DNA of 64,000 bases, taken from assembly GCF_009690905.1 (NCBI RefSeq), contig NZ_VOSW01000022.1:40824-104823 (forward strand), in the 5' to 3' direction. The stretch comes from Paraburkholderia madseniana. GTDB taxonomy: Bacteria; Pseudomonadota; Gammaproteobacteria; Burkholderiales; Burkholderiaceae. The translations under genes were made by a program, and so were the position numbers. The notes beneath the pieces were generated by a model that searched no databases, had not been told where the DNA came from, and was given only the letters and a program-made list of their open reading frames with translations. This document shows positions 17,913-28,059 of this stretch, in pieces; the stretch's first letter is position 1, and each line of letters begins with the position of its first letter.

Positions 17913-17980
17913 TTTGTCTGCTCACGTGTAGTTATGCGTGTCGGTACACTAAGCGCGAGGCGTGCTGCGGCACGCATACT

Positions 17981-18009
17981 CTTCAAAAATGGCAGCTATA
18001 CTTTTGAAG
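17981..18009. promoter_or_regulatory. LysR-type dyad between transporter and regulator
   Basis: Arm CTTCAAAA at 17981-17988 and its exact complement TTTTGAAG at 18002-18009, 13 bases apart, in the 123-base gap between the divergent MFS and LysR genes, ending 27 bases before the LysR start. Likely LysR recognition site for autoregulation and control of the operon. Confidence 0.55.
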
Positions 18010-18035
18010 CATAGGCATGCCCAACCCGATAAGAC

Positions 18036-18917
18036 ATGGAACTCCGACACCTTCGATATTTTCTTGCCGTAGCGGATTGCGGCAGCGTAGCGGAGGCCGC
18101 GCGACGACTCCACATTGTTCAACCGGCATTGAGTCGGCAGATCCGCGATCTCGAAGAGGAGCTGGGCAGCGACCTGTTTCATCGTAACGCCAAGGGCGTA
18201 CAACTGACCACGCCGGGCGCGCAGTTTGCCATCGATGCGAGACGTGTACTGAACGATGTGGAAGCGGCGCGCGACTTGTTCGTGCGCATTGCGAGGGGCC
18301 AGTCGGGTGCGTTGAGAATCGGACTCGCGCCGAACTACAGCTGGCATCCCGCGACGCTGAAGCCGGTTCGTGACTTCAAGATCACGCATCCCGATGTCAC
18401 GATCATGCTTGAACCAGGGCTGGCAGCGAAGCAGTTGGCGCGGATTTCGGATGGCAGCCTCGACGGCGGATTTCTCGCGTGGCGCGACCCGCGCGATCCG
18501 ACTTTCTCCGCGTGTCATCTGTTCGACTGCCGTCTCAAGCTCGCGATGCCGCGCCCCAGCGACGGGTCTGCGCCCGCTATGCCGGAGCGGTTAGCCAACC
18601 TAAAGGACGAGCCATGTATGTGGTTCGCAAGGGAAGTGGCGCCGGCGTACTACGATTTTCTGATTCATCAATGCCAGCTTGCGGGGTTTTCGCCGCGTAT
18701 CGTGCCTATCGGTGGCGACGTATCGACGATACTCGGCCTAGTGGCAGCGGGCATGGGGTACGCGATCGTTCCTGAGGCATCCATTTATAGTTGCCCGAAT
18801 CAGGTTGTTCTGATGGATCATGCGGACCTAACCCTATCTTATCCGGTCGAGTTTGTCTGGCGAACCGACACGGTCAATCCTGTGCTGGAAGAATTCATCA
18901 AGGCTGTGGCAGGGTGA
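18036..18917 (+). CDS. LysR-family regulator (CbbR/BenM-like class)
   Basis: A 293-residue LysR protein. The winged HTH is at the N-terminus ('ELRHLRYFLAVADCGSVAEA', 'LHIVQPALSRQIRDLEEELG'), which most resembles the CatR/BenM group; an effector-binding domain follows. It is transcribed away from the MFS/M20 operon and is its probable regulator, with a dyad at 17981-18009 in the shared promoter. The effector is probably the transported compound or its hydrolysis product (inference). Confidence 0.92.
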   Translation: MELRHLRYFLAVADCGSVAEAARRLHIVQPALSRQIRDLEEELGSDLFHRNAKGVQLTTPGAQFAIDARRVLNDVEAARDLFVRIARGQSGALRIGLAPNYSWHPATLKPVRDFKITHPDVTIMLEPGLAAKQLARISDGSLDGGFLAWRDPRDPTFSACHLFDCRLKLAMPRPSDGSAPAMPERLANLKDEPCMWFAREVAPAYYDFLIHQCQLAGFSPRIVPIGGDVSTILGLVAAGMGYAIVPEASIYSCPNQVVLMDHADLTLSYPVEFVWRTDTVNPVLEEFIKAVAG

Positions 18918-18975
18918 CTTGAAAGTGTGAGCATCACATATCGTTCCCCGCCGTCTGTTATGAACACCGAAGTGA

Positions 18976-20316
<1,341 letters not shown>

Positions 20317-20340
20317 CTAGATGGCTCTCTGCTTTCATAG

Positions 20341-20366
20341 AATCGAATAGTTCTTATCGAAGATAG
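20341..20366. promoter_or_regulatory. dgdA-dgdR divergent promoter region
   Basis: The 105-base gap holds AT-rich half-sites TCGAATAG (20343) and TTATCGAAG (20354) in opposite orientation, an imperfect dyad 17 bases before dgdR. Position and form suit a LysR-type operator shared by the two genes. Confidence 0.45.
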
Positions 20367-20382
20367 AAGCGGGGCTTATACC

Positions 20383-21240
20383 TTGAGTCTTTCCCTGGAA
20401 ATTGATCTGCTGCGTTCGTTTATCGTCATTGCCGAAGTCCGGGCGCTCAGTCGCGCGGCCAACCGGATCGGCCGGACCCAGTCTGCGCTGAGTCAGCAGA
20501 TGAAGCGCCTCGAAGAAATCGTCGATCAGCCGCTGTTCCAGCGCACGGGTCGAGGGGTGGTGCTGACCAATCCCGGCGAACGCCTGTTGATCCACGCCCA
20601 ACGCATTCTGCGCCTGCATGACGAGGCGATAGCCGATCTGTCCGGCAAAGGGCTGTCGGGGACGATCCGCTTCGGCTGTCCGGACGACTACGCCGCCGTT
20701 TTTCTGCCGCATTTGCTGCGCCAGTTCTCGAGCCAGCACCCGCATGCTCTGGTGGAGGTCATGTGCGCCCCGACTCCGCGATTGCTCGAACAACTGGAGA
20801 TGCATGCGCTGGACCTTGCCATGATCTCGCTGCCGGACGACGCGGCGAATGACGACATCATTCGCCGCGAGCCGTTGGTCTGGGTGGGTTATCCGGGACT
20901 GGATTCCGCGCACTTCGATCCCTTGCCGCTGGCGGTTTCCGATCCCGATACGCTCGACCATGTGGCGGCCTGCGAAGCGCTGCAACGCGTGGGCAGGGCT
21001 TACCGCATCGCCTATGCGAGCAGCAGTCTTGCCGGCCTGACGGCCCTGGTCCGCTCGGGGCAGGCCGTTGCCGTTATCACACAGACGGCAGTGCCCCCGG
21101 ATCTCTGCATACTCAATGGCGATCCGGCGCTTCCATCCCTGCCTACCGTTGGCATTACCCTGAAGTTCGAGCGGGAGCGTCCCGCCCATCTGATTACGGT
21201 ATTCGCGGAGCACATCAGGCTGACGTTGCCGTTGCTGTGA
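20383..21240 (+). CDS. dgdR: LysR-family repressor of dgdA
   Basis: A 285-residue LysR regulator with the HTH at the N-terminus ('FIVIAEVRALSRAANRIGRT', 'SALSQQMKRLEEIVDQ'). It starts with TTG at 20383; no clear ATG fits the conserved N-terminus and the ribosome-binding site is poor, so expression is probably low. The divergent arrangement with dgdA is the same as in Burkholderia cepacia, where DgdR represses dgdA and is relieved by dialkylglycines (established for that species). The gene name rests on this context and the family. Confidence 0.85.
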   Translation: MSLSLEIDLLRSFIVIAEVRALSRAANRIGRTQSALSQQMKRLEEIVDQPLFQRTGRGVVLTNPGERLLIHAQRILRLHDEAIADLSGKGLSGTIRFGCPDDYAAVFLPHLLRQFSSQHPHALVEVMCAPTPRLLEQLEMHALDLAMISLPDDAANDDIIRREPLVWVGYPGLDSAHFDPLPLAVSDPDTLDHVAACEALQRVGRAYRIAYASSSLAGLTALVRSGQAVAVITQTAVPPDLCILNGDPALPSLPTVGITLKFERERPAHLITVFAEHIRLTLPLL

Positions 21241-21364
21241 TCGAAGCCGGTAGGAAGTGAAATTTTTCTTCGCGGCGTGTCGATTTTGATAGTCTTCCTT
21301 CGTCGTCTCAATGGCAGCATGCGGCTTGCCTCCGCATTCAGCCAACCCTGACAGGAGATTTGCC

Positions 21365-21838
21365 ATGACGATTCAAAAGATCACGCCATTTCTTTGGTAT
21401 TCCGATCAAGCTGAGGAGGCCGCTGCTTTCTATGCGAGTATTTTTCCGGACTCGCGCGTCAATCGGGTTACACCGGTACCGGCCGCCGGTTCCACGAAGA
21501 TGGTCGAATTTGTTCTGTTTGGGCAACCCTTCATTGCCATGAACTCCGGCGGGGGCGACCCGTTTAATCACGCGATATCCCTTATGGTCGACTGTGCCGA
21601 TCAGGCAGAAGTTGACCGCTACTGGAATGCTTTTCTCGAGGGTGGCGGTTCGCCCGAGGCGTGCGGGTGGTTGAAAGACCGCTTCGGCGTCTCGTGGCAG
21701 ATCGTTCCAGGCGATCTCATCAGGATGATGGCTGACTCCGATCCGGTAAAGGCAGGGCGTGTCGCTCAGGCCATGATGAAAATGGTGAAGTTCGAGGTCG
21801 CCGCGCTGAAAGCCGCTTACTTGGGGACGGCGGAGTAA
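21365..21838 (+). CDS. VOC-superfamily protein (PhnB-like)
   Basis: A 157-residue protein of the glyoxalase/bleomycin-resistance fold. 'ITPFLWYSDQAEEAAAFYAS', 'NSGGGDPFNHAISLMVDCAD' and 'WLKDRFGVSWQIVP' are the strands typical of the 3-demethylubiquinone-9-3-methyltransferase-labelled VOC group (PhnB-like), which are not true methyltransferases. CAGGAG precedes the ATG at 21365. It stands alone between dgdR and a convergent operon. Function unknown beyond the fold. Confidence 0.88.
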   Translation: MTIQKITPFLWYSDQAEEAAAFYASIFPDSRVNRVTPVPAAGSTKMVEFVLFGQPFIAMNSGGGDPFNHAISLMVDCADQAEVDRYWNAFLEGGGSPEACGWLKDRFGVSWQIVPGDLIRMMADSDPVKAGRVAQAMMKMVKFEVAALKAAYLGTAE

Positions 21839-21922
21839 CAGAACGTCCCTTACATCGTGTGTGCCATAGAGCGCCGGTCAGGCTTGTCCGTTTCCAGCAG
21901 AAACTCCACACCCTCTGCCGAT

Positions 21923-23023
21923 TCAATAGTCGTACACATGCTCCGTCACCAGGCCGTTTTTTCCGGCTGCCGCCAGAAAGTCGGACAGGCCATGAACCGG
22001 TATCAACAACGCGACGCGTCGTGTATGGGCCGGCATTGTCAGCGGCTGTTCGAACAATATGCGGCCGCTGCCGGCGGGCAACGGGGCGTCATCTTTCGCC
22101 CACACCGTGACCAGAATGACCGATGTGTTGCCGGCGATGTCGGTGAGATGAATGCCTTGTTGCGCAAGCGTTGTCGCCGCAAGTCTGAAGTCGAAATAGC
22201 GCGGCAACGCAAGTAACGCCCGACCGTCGGGCAGACGGGCAAGCACGCTGACGTGAGCCGGCGCCGACCACCCATCGGGCAGGCGGTCGACGACCACATC
22301 GGTCGTCATCAGGGCCGGTGTGTAGGTGGCCCGCGTCGCCTTCTCGATCAGTTTTCCGTACACCGCCTTGATCGCGTATTCGGTGGTCAGCGCGTAGCGG
22401 CGTTCCCATTTGCGTACGAGATCCGGTCCCCACAGCGGGACATCGCTCCAGAGATGATGAAGGCGGGCGCCGAAATCGAACAGGTACCAGGGCTCCTGAC
22501 GGATGAAGTCCACGTACTCCTGAGCCGCCTGGGCGCCATAGCGGTCCTCGTCGGTGAGCTTTTTTCCGCCGAGCAGCCAACTCGCGCGACCCACGGTATT
22601 TTCGTAGAGGGAGCGCAGCGCATACTCCACGGTCGTACTCGATGCGATCACCCAGATCATCACGTGGTAACCGGGATTGAGCGGATAGTTGTCGTGCATC
22701 TGCTCACGCGTGACGGTCGCGTAACTCGACCAGAGCTGGCCGATCTGATCCAGAAACGGAAAGTCGTGCGACGGTTCGTGTTGCACGATTCGCGCGTACT
22801 CCGCCGGGCTGTGCACGAGATACCACTCCGGAAAAGTCAGCAGCGTCTGCTCGGTGCCGCGGCGATCCGCCGCCGGCACGGGGCTTTGGAATGAGGCTCC
22901 CGGTGTCTCAGCCGCCGCGGAGGACGCCGCCGCATGCGCAACCGGCATCGCGAATGTGAGCGCGACGCCGATGGCGATGGTGGTGGTGATGGTAAGAAGC
23001 GCCTTGCGCAACGGCCGCTTCAT
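21923..23023 (-). CDS. Exported protein of unknown function, third gene of the DUF805 / FAD-methyltransferase operon
   Basis: A 366-residue protein with an N-terminal signal peptide (Lys/Arg-rich start, hydrophobic core 'TIAIGVALTFAMPVAHA'). The mature part has conserved-looking aromatic motifs ('LLTFPEWYLVHSPAEYARI', 'NPGYHVMIWVIASSTTVEY', 'EPWYLFDFGARLHHLWSD', 'YFDFRLAATTLAQQ'). I do not recognise a named domain. Its ATG overlaps the stop of the upstream gene (ATGA), so translation is coupled and the protein surely works with the FAD/methyltransferase fusion. It would act outside the cytoplasm while its partner has no signal peptide. The ATG at 23023 is chosen for this overlap and the signal peptide. 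Confidence 0.82.
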   Translation of the reverse strand: MKRPLRKALLTITTTIAIGVALTFAMPVAHAAASSAAAETPGASFQSPVPAADRRGTEQTLLTFPEWYLVHSPAEYARIVQHEPSHDFPFLDQIGQLWSSYATVTREQMHDNYPLNPGYHVMIWVIASSTTVEYALRSLYENTVGRASWLLGGKKLTDEDRYGAQAAQEYVDFIRQEPWYLFDFGARLHHLWSDVPLWGPDLVRKWERRYALTTEYAIKAVYGKLIEKATRATYTPALMTTDVVVDRLPDGWSAPAHVSVLARLPDGRALLALPRYFDFRLAATTLAQQGIHLTDIAGNTSVILVTVWAKDDAPLPAGSGRILFEQPLTMPAHTRRVALLIPVHGLSDFLAAAGKNGLVTEHVYDY

Positions 23024-25257
23024 GCCGCCTCTCCATGGCGCACGAACGCCATCAGGATGTTGTCCGACGGATCGCCTTGCTGGGTCAGGCGCATTCCGGT
23101 ATGGCGAAAACCTGTCGCTTCGACGCGCGCGATCCAGTCGTCCACGCTGGCGAAATGACGCAACTCCGACCGGTTGGTTTCCCACGTTTCGCCGAGGCCC
23201 GCGTTGAAAACCGTATGGGCGAGTGAAACGAATGCGTCCATTGTCGGCGTTGTGACGTCGTGATCGCGGACCACGAAATAGCCACCGGGGCGGACGATTC
23301 GCGCGATCGAGTCGAGAAACGGCGCGAGCTTCGCCGGCGCCATGTGGTGCAAGCCGACAAAGCAACTCACCAGGTCCGCGCTAGCCGCAGGCAGCGCGAT
23401 GGGCGCGTAGTCGTTCAACGGCTGGAACTCGCCGATCGAGCCGATCTGTCCACGTTCGACAATATCGACCGGGCTCATTCCTGGCCGCACGTCATGAACC
23501 AGGGTTACCTTGCCTTTGAGCCGCAGATACTTCTTCATGGCCCGAACGTAGCGCCCTGTCGTGCCAATCTCGACATAATCCTGCAACGGCGAATCGCCCA
23601 GCAGCATGGCGGCTTGCCGGCCCATTTCAGCCTTCTGCATCGACAGGGACGGCAGCGCGTGCGTGAGCATCGCGAGGCGCGGCGTGATCGATTGGAGGCC
23701 CGCCTGGATCGCGCGATAGATCCGCTCGTCGCCCGTGTGTTCGGCTGTCGAAGTTTTGATCAACGTATGCAGACGGTCTTCGGGCAGCACATTGAAAATG
23801 TTCTGCAGGAACGCATAGAAACGATCGGCTTCGCGCTCGTTACGATAGATCGTGGCGAACAGGGTGCCGTTGCTGTTGCTGTCCTCTTGTGCCGCCGTCA
23901 CATCAGGCGCCGCATCTAGCACGCTTCGCTCAGGCGCATAGTAGCGATCCCACAGCGCACCACGCAGGCGGTATTGCGGATCGAGCTCCCGCTTGAGCGC
24001 AAACATCTCGCGCGCTCGCGGATAGGCACGATGGAACTGCTCGCGCGTTGCATGCAACTGGTAGGGCAGATAGTAGGTGCCACCCACGGCGAGCACGGCG
24101 TCGATCAGTTCGCGCGTCCATACCGCAACGCGCTCTTTGGCATTCTCGCGAGTGCGCTGCTTGTAGTAGAGCACGAAGGCAAACGTCTCTCCGCGCGCCC
24201 ACGCCATGACGGTGCGGTTGTCGGCGAGCGCATGGCGGATCGAAATGTTGACCGCGTTCACCCGATGCCGCGAGAGGATCGCCGATAACGCCTCGGCGAA
24301 TCGCGTGACGGCGTCTACGGGCACGAAGTACTCCTGCAGCACATACGTGCGCCGGCGTCGCCCGACTGGCTCGAGTTCTGCGACATCGTAACCGGCTTCG
24401 TAATTGCGCCAGTGCACCTTCTTGCCGAAATGCAGCAGCGGGTCATACAGATACTCTCGACGAAACTTGCCGAGCGGCGTTTCGGTGATTGCCCATAGAA
24501 AGTATTTCGCAGCAAGAAAGCCGCGACTGAGCGGCTGCAATCGCGCCGACGTGGCCGGCTCGTCGGTGACCGTCCAGCTAATCGCCCGGCCGCGCGTATA
24601 GCGCGGCGGATAGAGGTCGAAATTGTGGAAGATCACATCTTGATGGCTGCGCACGGTTGTATCGAACCATGCTTTGTAATCGGCAGTGCGCATCTTGCGA
24701 TCGCTGCGCTTGACCCGCGTATTGGGCACAAGGTCGAGCTCCGCTTCAGTGATGATGCCTACGCCGCCATATCCGCCAATCGCCGCGTTGAACAACGTGG
24801 TGTTCTCGGTGGGAGTGGCGTTGACTACTTCGCCGTTGGCGAGCACGAGCGTAATCGCCCGTACCGACAGCACGACCGGCCCCAATCCCATGTATCGTCC
24901 GTGGGCGTTCACCGACAGCGCACCGCCCACGGTAAAGTTCGCGTAGGTCTGCATGATCTTGACCGACAGGCCGTGCGGATCGATAAACCGCTGGATATCG
25001 CACCAGCGGATACCGGCCTGCACGCGAATCACCGACGTGTGCGGTTCGAACCGGAGTACACGGTTCATCTTGCGCATGTCCAGATGCAGGGTGCCAGGAC
25101 TCGCGGTGTGTCCGCCCATGCTGAAGTGGCCGCCGCCTACCGACACCGGCAGATTGGTCTGGGTGAGCGCCTCGACGACTTCCTGCGTGGAGGTGGGCGT
25201 AGCGATTGAAAATACGGGAATCCGGTTTAGCTGAGTGACGTCGTTGACTGTTGCCAT
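23020..25257 (-). CDS. FAD-linked oxidoreductase fused to a SAM-dependent methyltransferase
   Basis: A 745-residue two-domain protein. Residues about 15-185 form a PCMH/VAO-type FAD domain: 'PVSVGGGHFSMGGHT' (His44, in the loop that holds FAD covalently in some relatives), 'GGALSVNAHGRYMG' and 'GYGGVGIITEAELDLVP'. A substrate half follows to about 450. From about 560 to the end is a class-I-like methyltransferase: 'DYVEIGTTGRYVRAM', 'ADLVSCFVGLHHMAP' and 'IVRPGGYFVVRDHD'; its first glycine loop is unusual. GGGGAGTG precedes the ATG at 25257, seven bases after the DUF805 stop. The domains may oxidise and methylate one substrate, but neither substrate is known. See findings. Confidence 0.85.
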   Translation of the reverse strand: MATVNDVTQLNRIPVFSIATPTSTQEVVEALTQTNLPVSVGGGHFSMGGHTASPGTLHLDMRKMNRVLRFEPHTSVIRVQAGIRWCDIQRFIDPHGLSVKIMQTYANFTVGGALSVNAHGRYMGLGPVVLSVRAITLVLANGEVVNATPTENTTLFNAAIGGYGGVGIITEAELDLVPNTRVKRSDRKMRTADYKAWFDTTVRSHQDVIFHNFDLYPPRYTRGRAISWTVTDEPATSARLQPLSRGFLAAKYFLWAITETPLGKFRREYLYDPLLHFGKKVHWRNYEAGYDVAELEPVGRRRRTYVLQEYFVPVDAVTRFAEALSAILSRHRVNAVNISIRHALADNRTVMAWARGETFAFVLYYKQRTRENAKERVAVWTRELIDAVLAVGGTYYLPYQLHATREQFHRAYPRAREMFALKRELDPQYRLRGALWDRYYAPERSVLDAAPDVTAAQEDSNSNGTLFATIYRNEREADRFYAFLQNIFNVLPEDRLHTLIKTSTAEHTGDERIYRAIQAGLQSITPRLAMLTHALPSLSMQKAEMGRQAAMLLGDSPLQDYVEIGTTGRYVRAMKKYLRLKGKVTLVHDVRPGMSPVDIVERGQIGSIGEFQPLNDYAPIALPAASADLVSCFVGLHHMAPAKLAPFLDSIARIVRPGGYFVVRDHDVTTPTMDAFVSLAHTVFNAGLGETWETNRSELRHFASVDDWIARVEATGFRHTGMRLTQQGDPSDNILMAFVRHGEAA

Positions 25258-25264
25258 GTTTGTG

Positions 25265-25636
25265 TCACTCCCCGATGTTGACTTTGAGGTAATCCGCGCG
25301 AGTTGCCGGATCGGGGCCAAAGCGGTTCTCGTGATCGACGCCGCGGCGCAGCACGTGGATCAGCACCCAGATCGGCCCGAACACCGGAACGATGGCGGTC
25401 AGCAACGACCATCCGCACCGTCCGGTGTCGTGCAGGCGCTGGGTGGAGAGCGCAACCGCGCTCCAGAGAAAAACGATCGCGAAGACGGCCGCACCGATCT
25501 CGCCAAACCAGGAACCGGCAAGACTGCCGAAGGCGGCGCATACGAATGCGGCAATAATGATCCGGGTCAGCCATTCGCTGCGGGTGATACGGCCGCGGCT
25601 CAAAAAGAAAGCGGGGGTGAGGGTGGTTAATAGCAT
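25265..25636 (-). CDS. DUF805-family small membrane protein
   Basis: A 123-residue inner-membrane protein with three to four hydrophobic segments and the family features 'FFLSRGRITRSEWLTRIII' at the N-terminus and 'RLHDTGRCGWSLLTAIVPVF' near the end. DUF805 proteins have no agreed function. It is first in the operon with the FAD/methyltransferase fusion and the exported protein; only seven bases separate it from the fusion gene. It could anchor or assist the soluble enzyme at the membrane (inference). Confidence 0.88.
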   Translation of the reverse strand: MLLTTLTPAFFLSRGRITRSEWLTRIIIAAFVCAAFGSLAGSWFGEIGAAVFAIVFLWSAVALSTQRLHDTGRCGWSLLTAIVPVFGPIWVLIHVLRRGVDHENRFGPDPATRADYLKVNIGE

Positions 25637-25843
25637 TTTTTATTTTTGCCTATTCCCGGAAGTCAATTGGCGATTCCTGAAGCCATCAAAACGTTTCATT
25701 CGGAACGCAAGTTTAAGCGGACTTGATATTATCGGTCGATCTCAATCTTGAGAAAATTGGCTGAGCATAACTGTACATAATCATCGGCCAGAATAAGTGT
25801 GCCGCCGAACCCATCAAGCATAAAAAAGAATGTGTGAAACGCC

Positions 25844-26821
25844 ATGAAACTCTATAAAGTCGCGGTCGCACTGGTCGCTGTACCGATCATCGCGCTGATT
25901 GCCGTATTAGGCGGCGCGGATCTGATCGCCCATAGCCGCGAGCGGGACATCGCACGGAGCGCGGCGCCGGCCGGATCGCGCTTCGTGCGTGCGGCGGACG
26001 TGGACATGCTGATACAGGAACGCGGCCCTGCTAGTGGACAGCCGATCGTCTTCATTTCAGGCGTGGGCGCCTGGAGTTCGACATGGCTTCCGACCATGGA
26101 CTATCTCGCTCAGGCCGGCTATCACTGCATCGCGGTGGATCTGCCGCCATTTGGGTACACCAGCCGGCCCGCGGACAATACGTACGACACAGGCCATCAG
26201 GCCTTGCGCATTCTCGGGATGCTCGACACGCTGAAGCTTTCGCGGGTGATTCTCGTTGGTCATTCGTTTGGCGGGCGAGCCACGGTCGAAGCGCTGATGG
26301 CCGAACCCAGCCGATTCAAAGCGGCGGTACTGGTGGACGTTGCGCTCTCTATCGATCCGCCGCCAGCCGAACGCGGGTTGCTCGGCAGCCTGATTGAGCT
26401 ACCGGCCGTGGCGCGGCCTGTGATCGCTGCAACGGCGACCAATCCATGGCTCACCGGATGGTTTCTGCGGAAATTCACCTCGCGTCATGACGCGCTGACG
26501 GCTGACCGGATTGCCGTCTATCGGCGACCGCTTTCTGTGGTTGGAACAACGCAGGCGTACGGATACTGGCTGGATGCATTCGTCAATGATCCAGGGCTTA
26601 GCAGAAGCAGTCGCTCGTCGGACTACGCGTCACTGAGCATGCCGGTCGAGGTGATCTGGGGGACGACCGATGGCGTAACGCCCCTTAGCGACGGATTACG
26701 CCTGTCACGACTGTTGCCTGACGCACGCATGAACGTGCTGCCGGGAATTGGGCATATACCTCATGTCGAAGACAATGCAGCGTTCAATCGGGCGCTTGAG
26801 GGCTTCCTCGTCCGCCTATAG
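25844..26821 (+). CDS. Membrane-anchored or exported alpha/beta hydrolase
   Basis: A 325-residue hydrolase. Residues 5-25 are a hydrophobic anchor or signal sequence ('VAVALVAVPIIALIAVLGGA'). The nucleophile elbow 'LVGHSFGGRATVEAL' has a Ser, and the late His is in 'VLPGIGHIPHVEDN', with the acid probably in 'GTTDGVTPL'. An 'SGVGAWSSTW' loop replaces the usual HGxG. It belongs to the broad esterase/lipase group; the substrate is not evident. It is divergent from the DUF805 operon and has no partner gene. Confidence 0.85.
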   Translation: MKLYKVAVALVAVPIIALIAVLGGADLIAHSRERDIARSAAPAGSRFVRAADVDMLIQERGPASGQPIVFISGVGAWSSTWLPTMDYLAQAGYHCIAVDLPPFGYTSRPADNTYDTGHQALRILGMLDTLKLSRVILVGHSFGGRATVEALMAEPSRFKAAVLVDVALSIDPPPAERGLLGSLIELPAVARPVIAATATNPWLTGWFLRKFTSRHDALTADRIAVYRRPLSVVGTTQAYGYWLDAFVNDPGLSRSSRSSDYASLSMPVEVIWGTTDGVTPLSDGLRLSRLLPDARMNVLPGIGHIPHVEDNAAFNRALEGFLVRL

Positions 26822-26937
26822 GTTGCCCCCTATGTCACGCAATTTAGGGACCGGATAGAATCAAAGCAGCTACTTGTGCGCAATATAAGTTCAGCGAATG
26901 CGCCATACTGTCTTTTTCTGCTTCTTTGAGGGCAAAC

Positions 26938-28059
26938 ATGCGATTGGCTGACTTCATCCTGCGCGACATGGAAACGATTCTGGTGCAATGGGAGACGTTC
27001 GCCGCTACTCTGTTGCCGGCAGCCGTGGACATGAAATCGCTCGCCCTGCGAGACCACGCGCAACAGATTCTGCAAGCCGTCGCGAAGGATCTGTCGACGG
27101 CCCAGACCCGGGAAGCGCAAGCCGAAAAGTCGATGGGGCGGGCTCCCATACTGATCGGGGCGCCAGAGACCGGTGCGCAGACGCACGCCCTTCTGCGGGC
27201 GCGAGGCGGGTTCGACATTAACCAGTTGGCTGCAGAGTACCGCGCCTTGCGCGCCAGTGTCCTGCGCCTCTGGATGGACGAATGTCAGCCCGAAGCGCCA
27301 CATCCGGATGATGTCATCCGGTTCAACGAGGCCATCGATCAGGCGCTTGCCGAATCGGTCGGGTATTTCAGCGCGCAAGTCGATCAGGCTCGCAATCTTT
27401 TGCTTGGCATGCTGGGGCACGACATGCGCAGCCCACTCCAGACCATCGTGATGACGGCCCAATATCTGGCGGCACTGAACGCTGGGGAGCAGGTATCCGT
27501 AGCGGCATCCCGTTTGATCAGAAGCGGCGCTCGCATGCAGGCGCTTCTGAACGATATGCTCGATTTCAATCGAACCCGGCTGGGTTTAGGGATCAATATC
27601 GCGCCGACTGATGCCGACCTGGAGAAACTGCTTGCCGACGAACTCGACCAGTTGCGGGCAGCGCACCCGGACCGTCAGATCGATCTGGCGGTGGAAGGGG
27701 ACTGTCGGGGTGTTTGGGACGGCCGCCGTCTGCAGCAGTTGCTCGGCAATCTGGTGTTGAATGCGATCAAATACGGCGCGCCAGACGCGCCCGTGCGAGT
27801 AGTCGTGATCGGCGAAGAGCGGAACGTTCGTTTCGAGGTGAGAAACCAGGGACCTGTCATCGATCAAACGACGCTGCATCGGATCTTCGACCCGCTCCAG
27901 CGTGGCCTGCATCATGAAGACTCATATAACGCCGACGGCAACCTGGGGCTCGGACTGTATATCGCGCGCGAGATTGCCAAGGCCCATGGCGGCGAGATCG
28001 AGGCGCGGTCCGACGAGGCAGAAACCGCGTTCGCTGTGCGCCTGCCGCGTCTTCAATAG
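26938..28059 (+). CDS. Soluble orphan sensor histidine kinase with RsbRD-like N-terminus
   Basis: A 373-residue protein without membrane segments. Residues 1-145 are all-helical and resemble the RsbRD N-terminal (globin-like) sensor domain. The H-box 'MLGHDMRSPLQTIV' places the phospho-acceptor at His161; the N-box is 'LLGNLVLNAIKYG' and the G-box 'GNLGLGLYIAREIAK'. All needed kinase motifs are present. No response regulator lies beside it. I use the ATG at 26938, preceded by GAGGG, rather than the in-frame TTG at 26926. It would sense a cytoplasmic signal and phosphorylate an unlinked regulator. Confidence 0.9.
   Translation: MRLADFILRDMETILVQWETFAATLLPAAVDMKSLALRDHAQQILQAVAKDLSTAQTREAQAEKSMGRAPILIGAPETGAQTHALLRARGGFDINQLAAEYRALRASVLRLWMDECQPEAPHPDDVIRFNEAIDQALAESVGYFSAQVDQARNLLLGMLGHDMRSPLQTIVMTAQYLAALNAGEQVSVAASRLIRSGARMQALLNDMLDFNRTRLGLGINIAPTDADLEKLLADELDQLRAAHPDRQIDLAVEGDCRGVWDGRRLQQLLGNLVLNAIKYGAPDAPVRVVVIGEERNVRFEVRNQGPVIDQTTLHRIFDPLQRGLHHEDSYNADGNLGLGLYIAREIAKAHGGEIEARSDEAETAFAVRLPRLQ

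Noticed and set aside
20335..21366. Long minus-strand frame opposite dgdR
   Set aside because: Gln/Arg-rich shadow of the LysR gene with no family features; dgdR is supported by its HTH and by synteny with dgdA.
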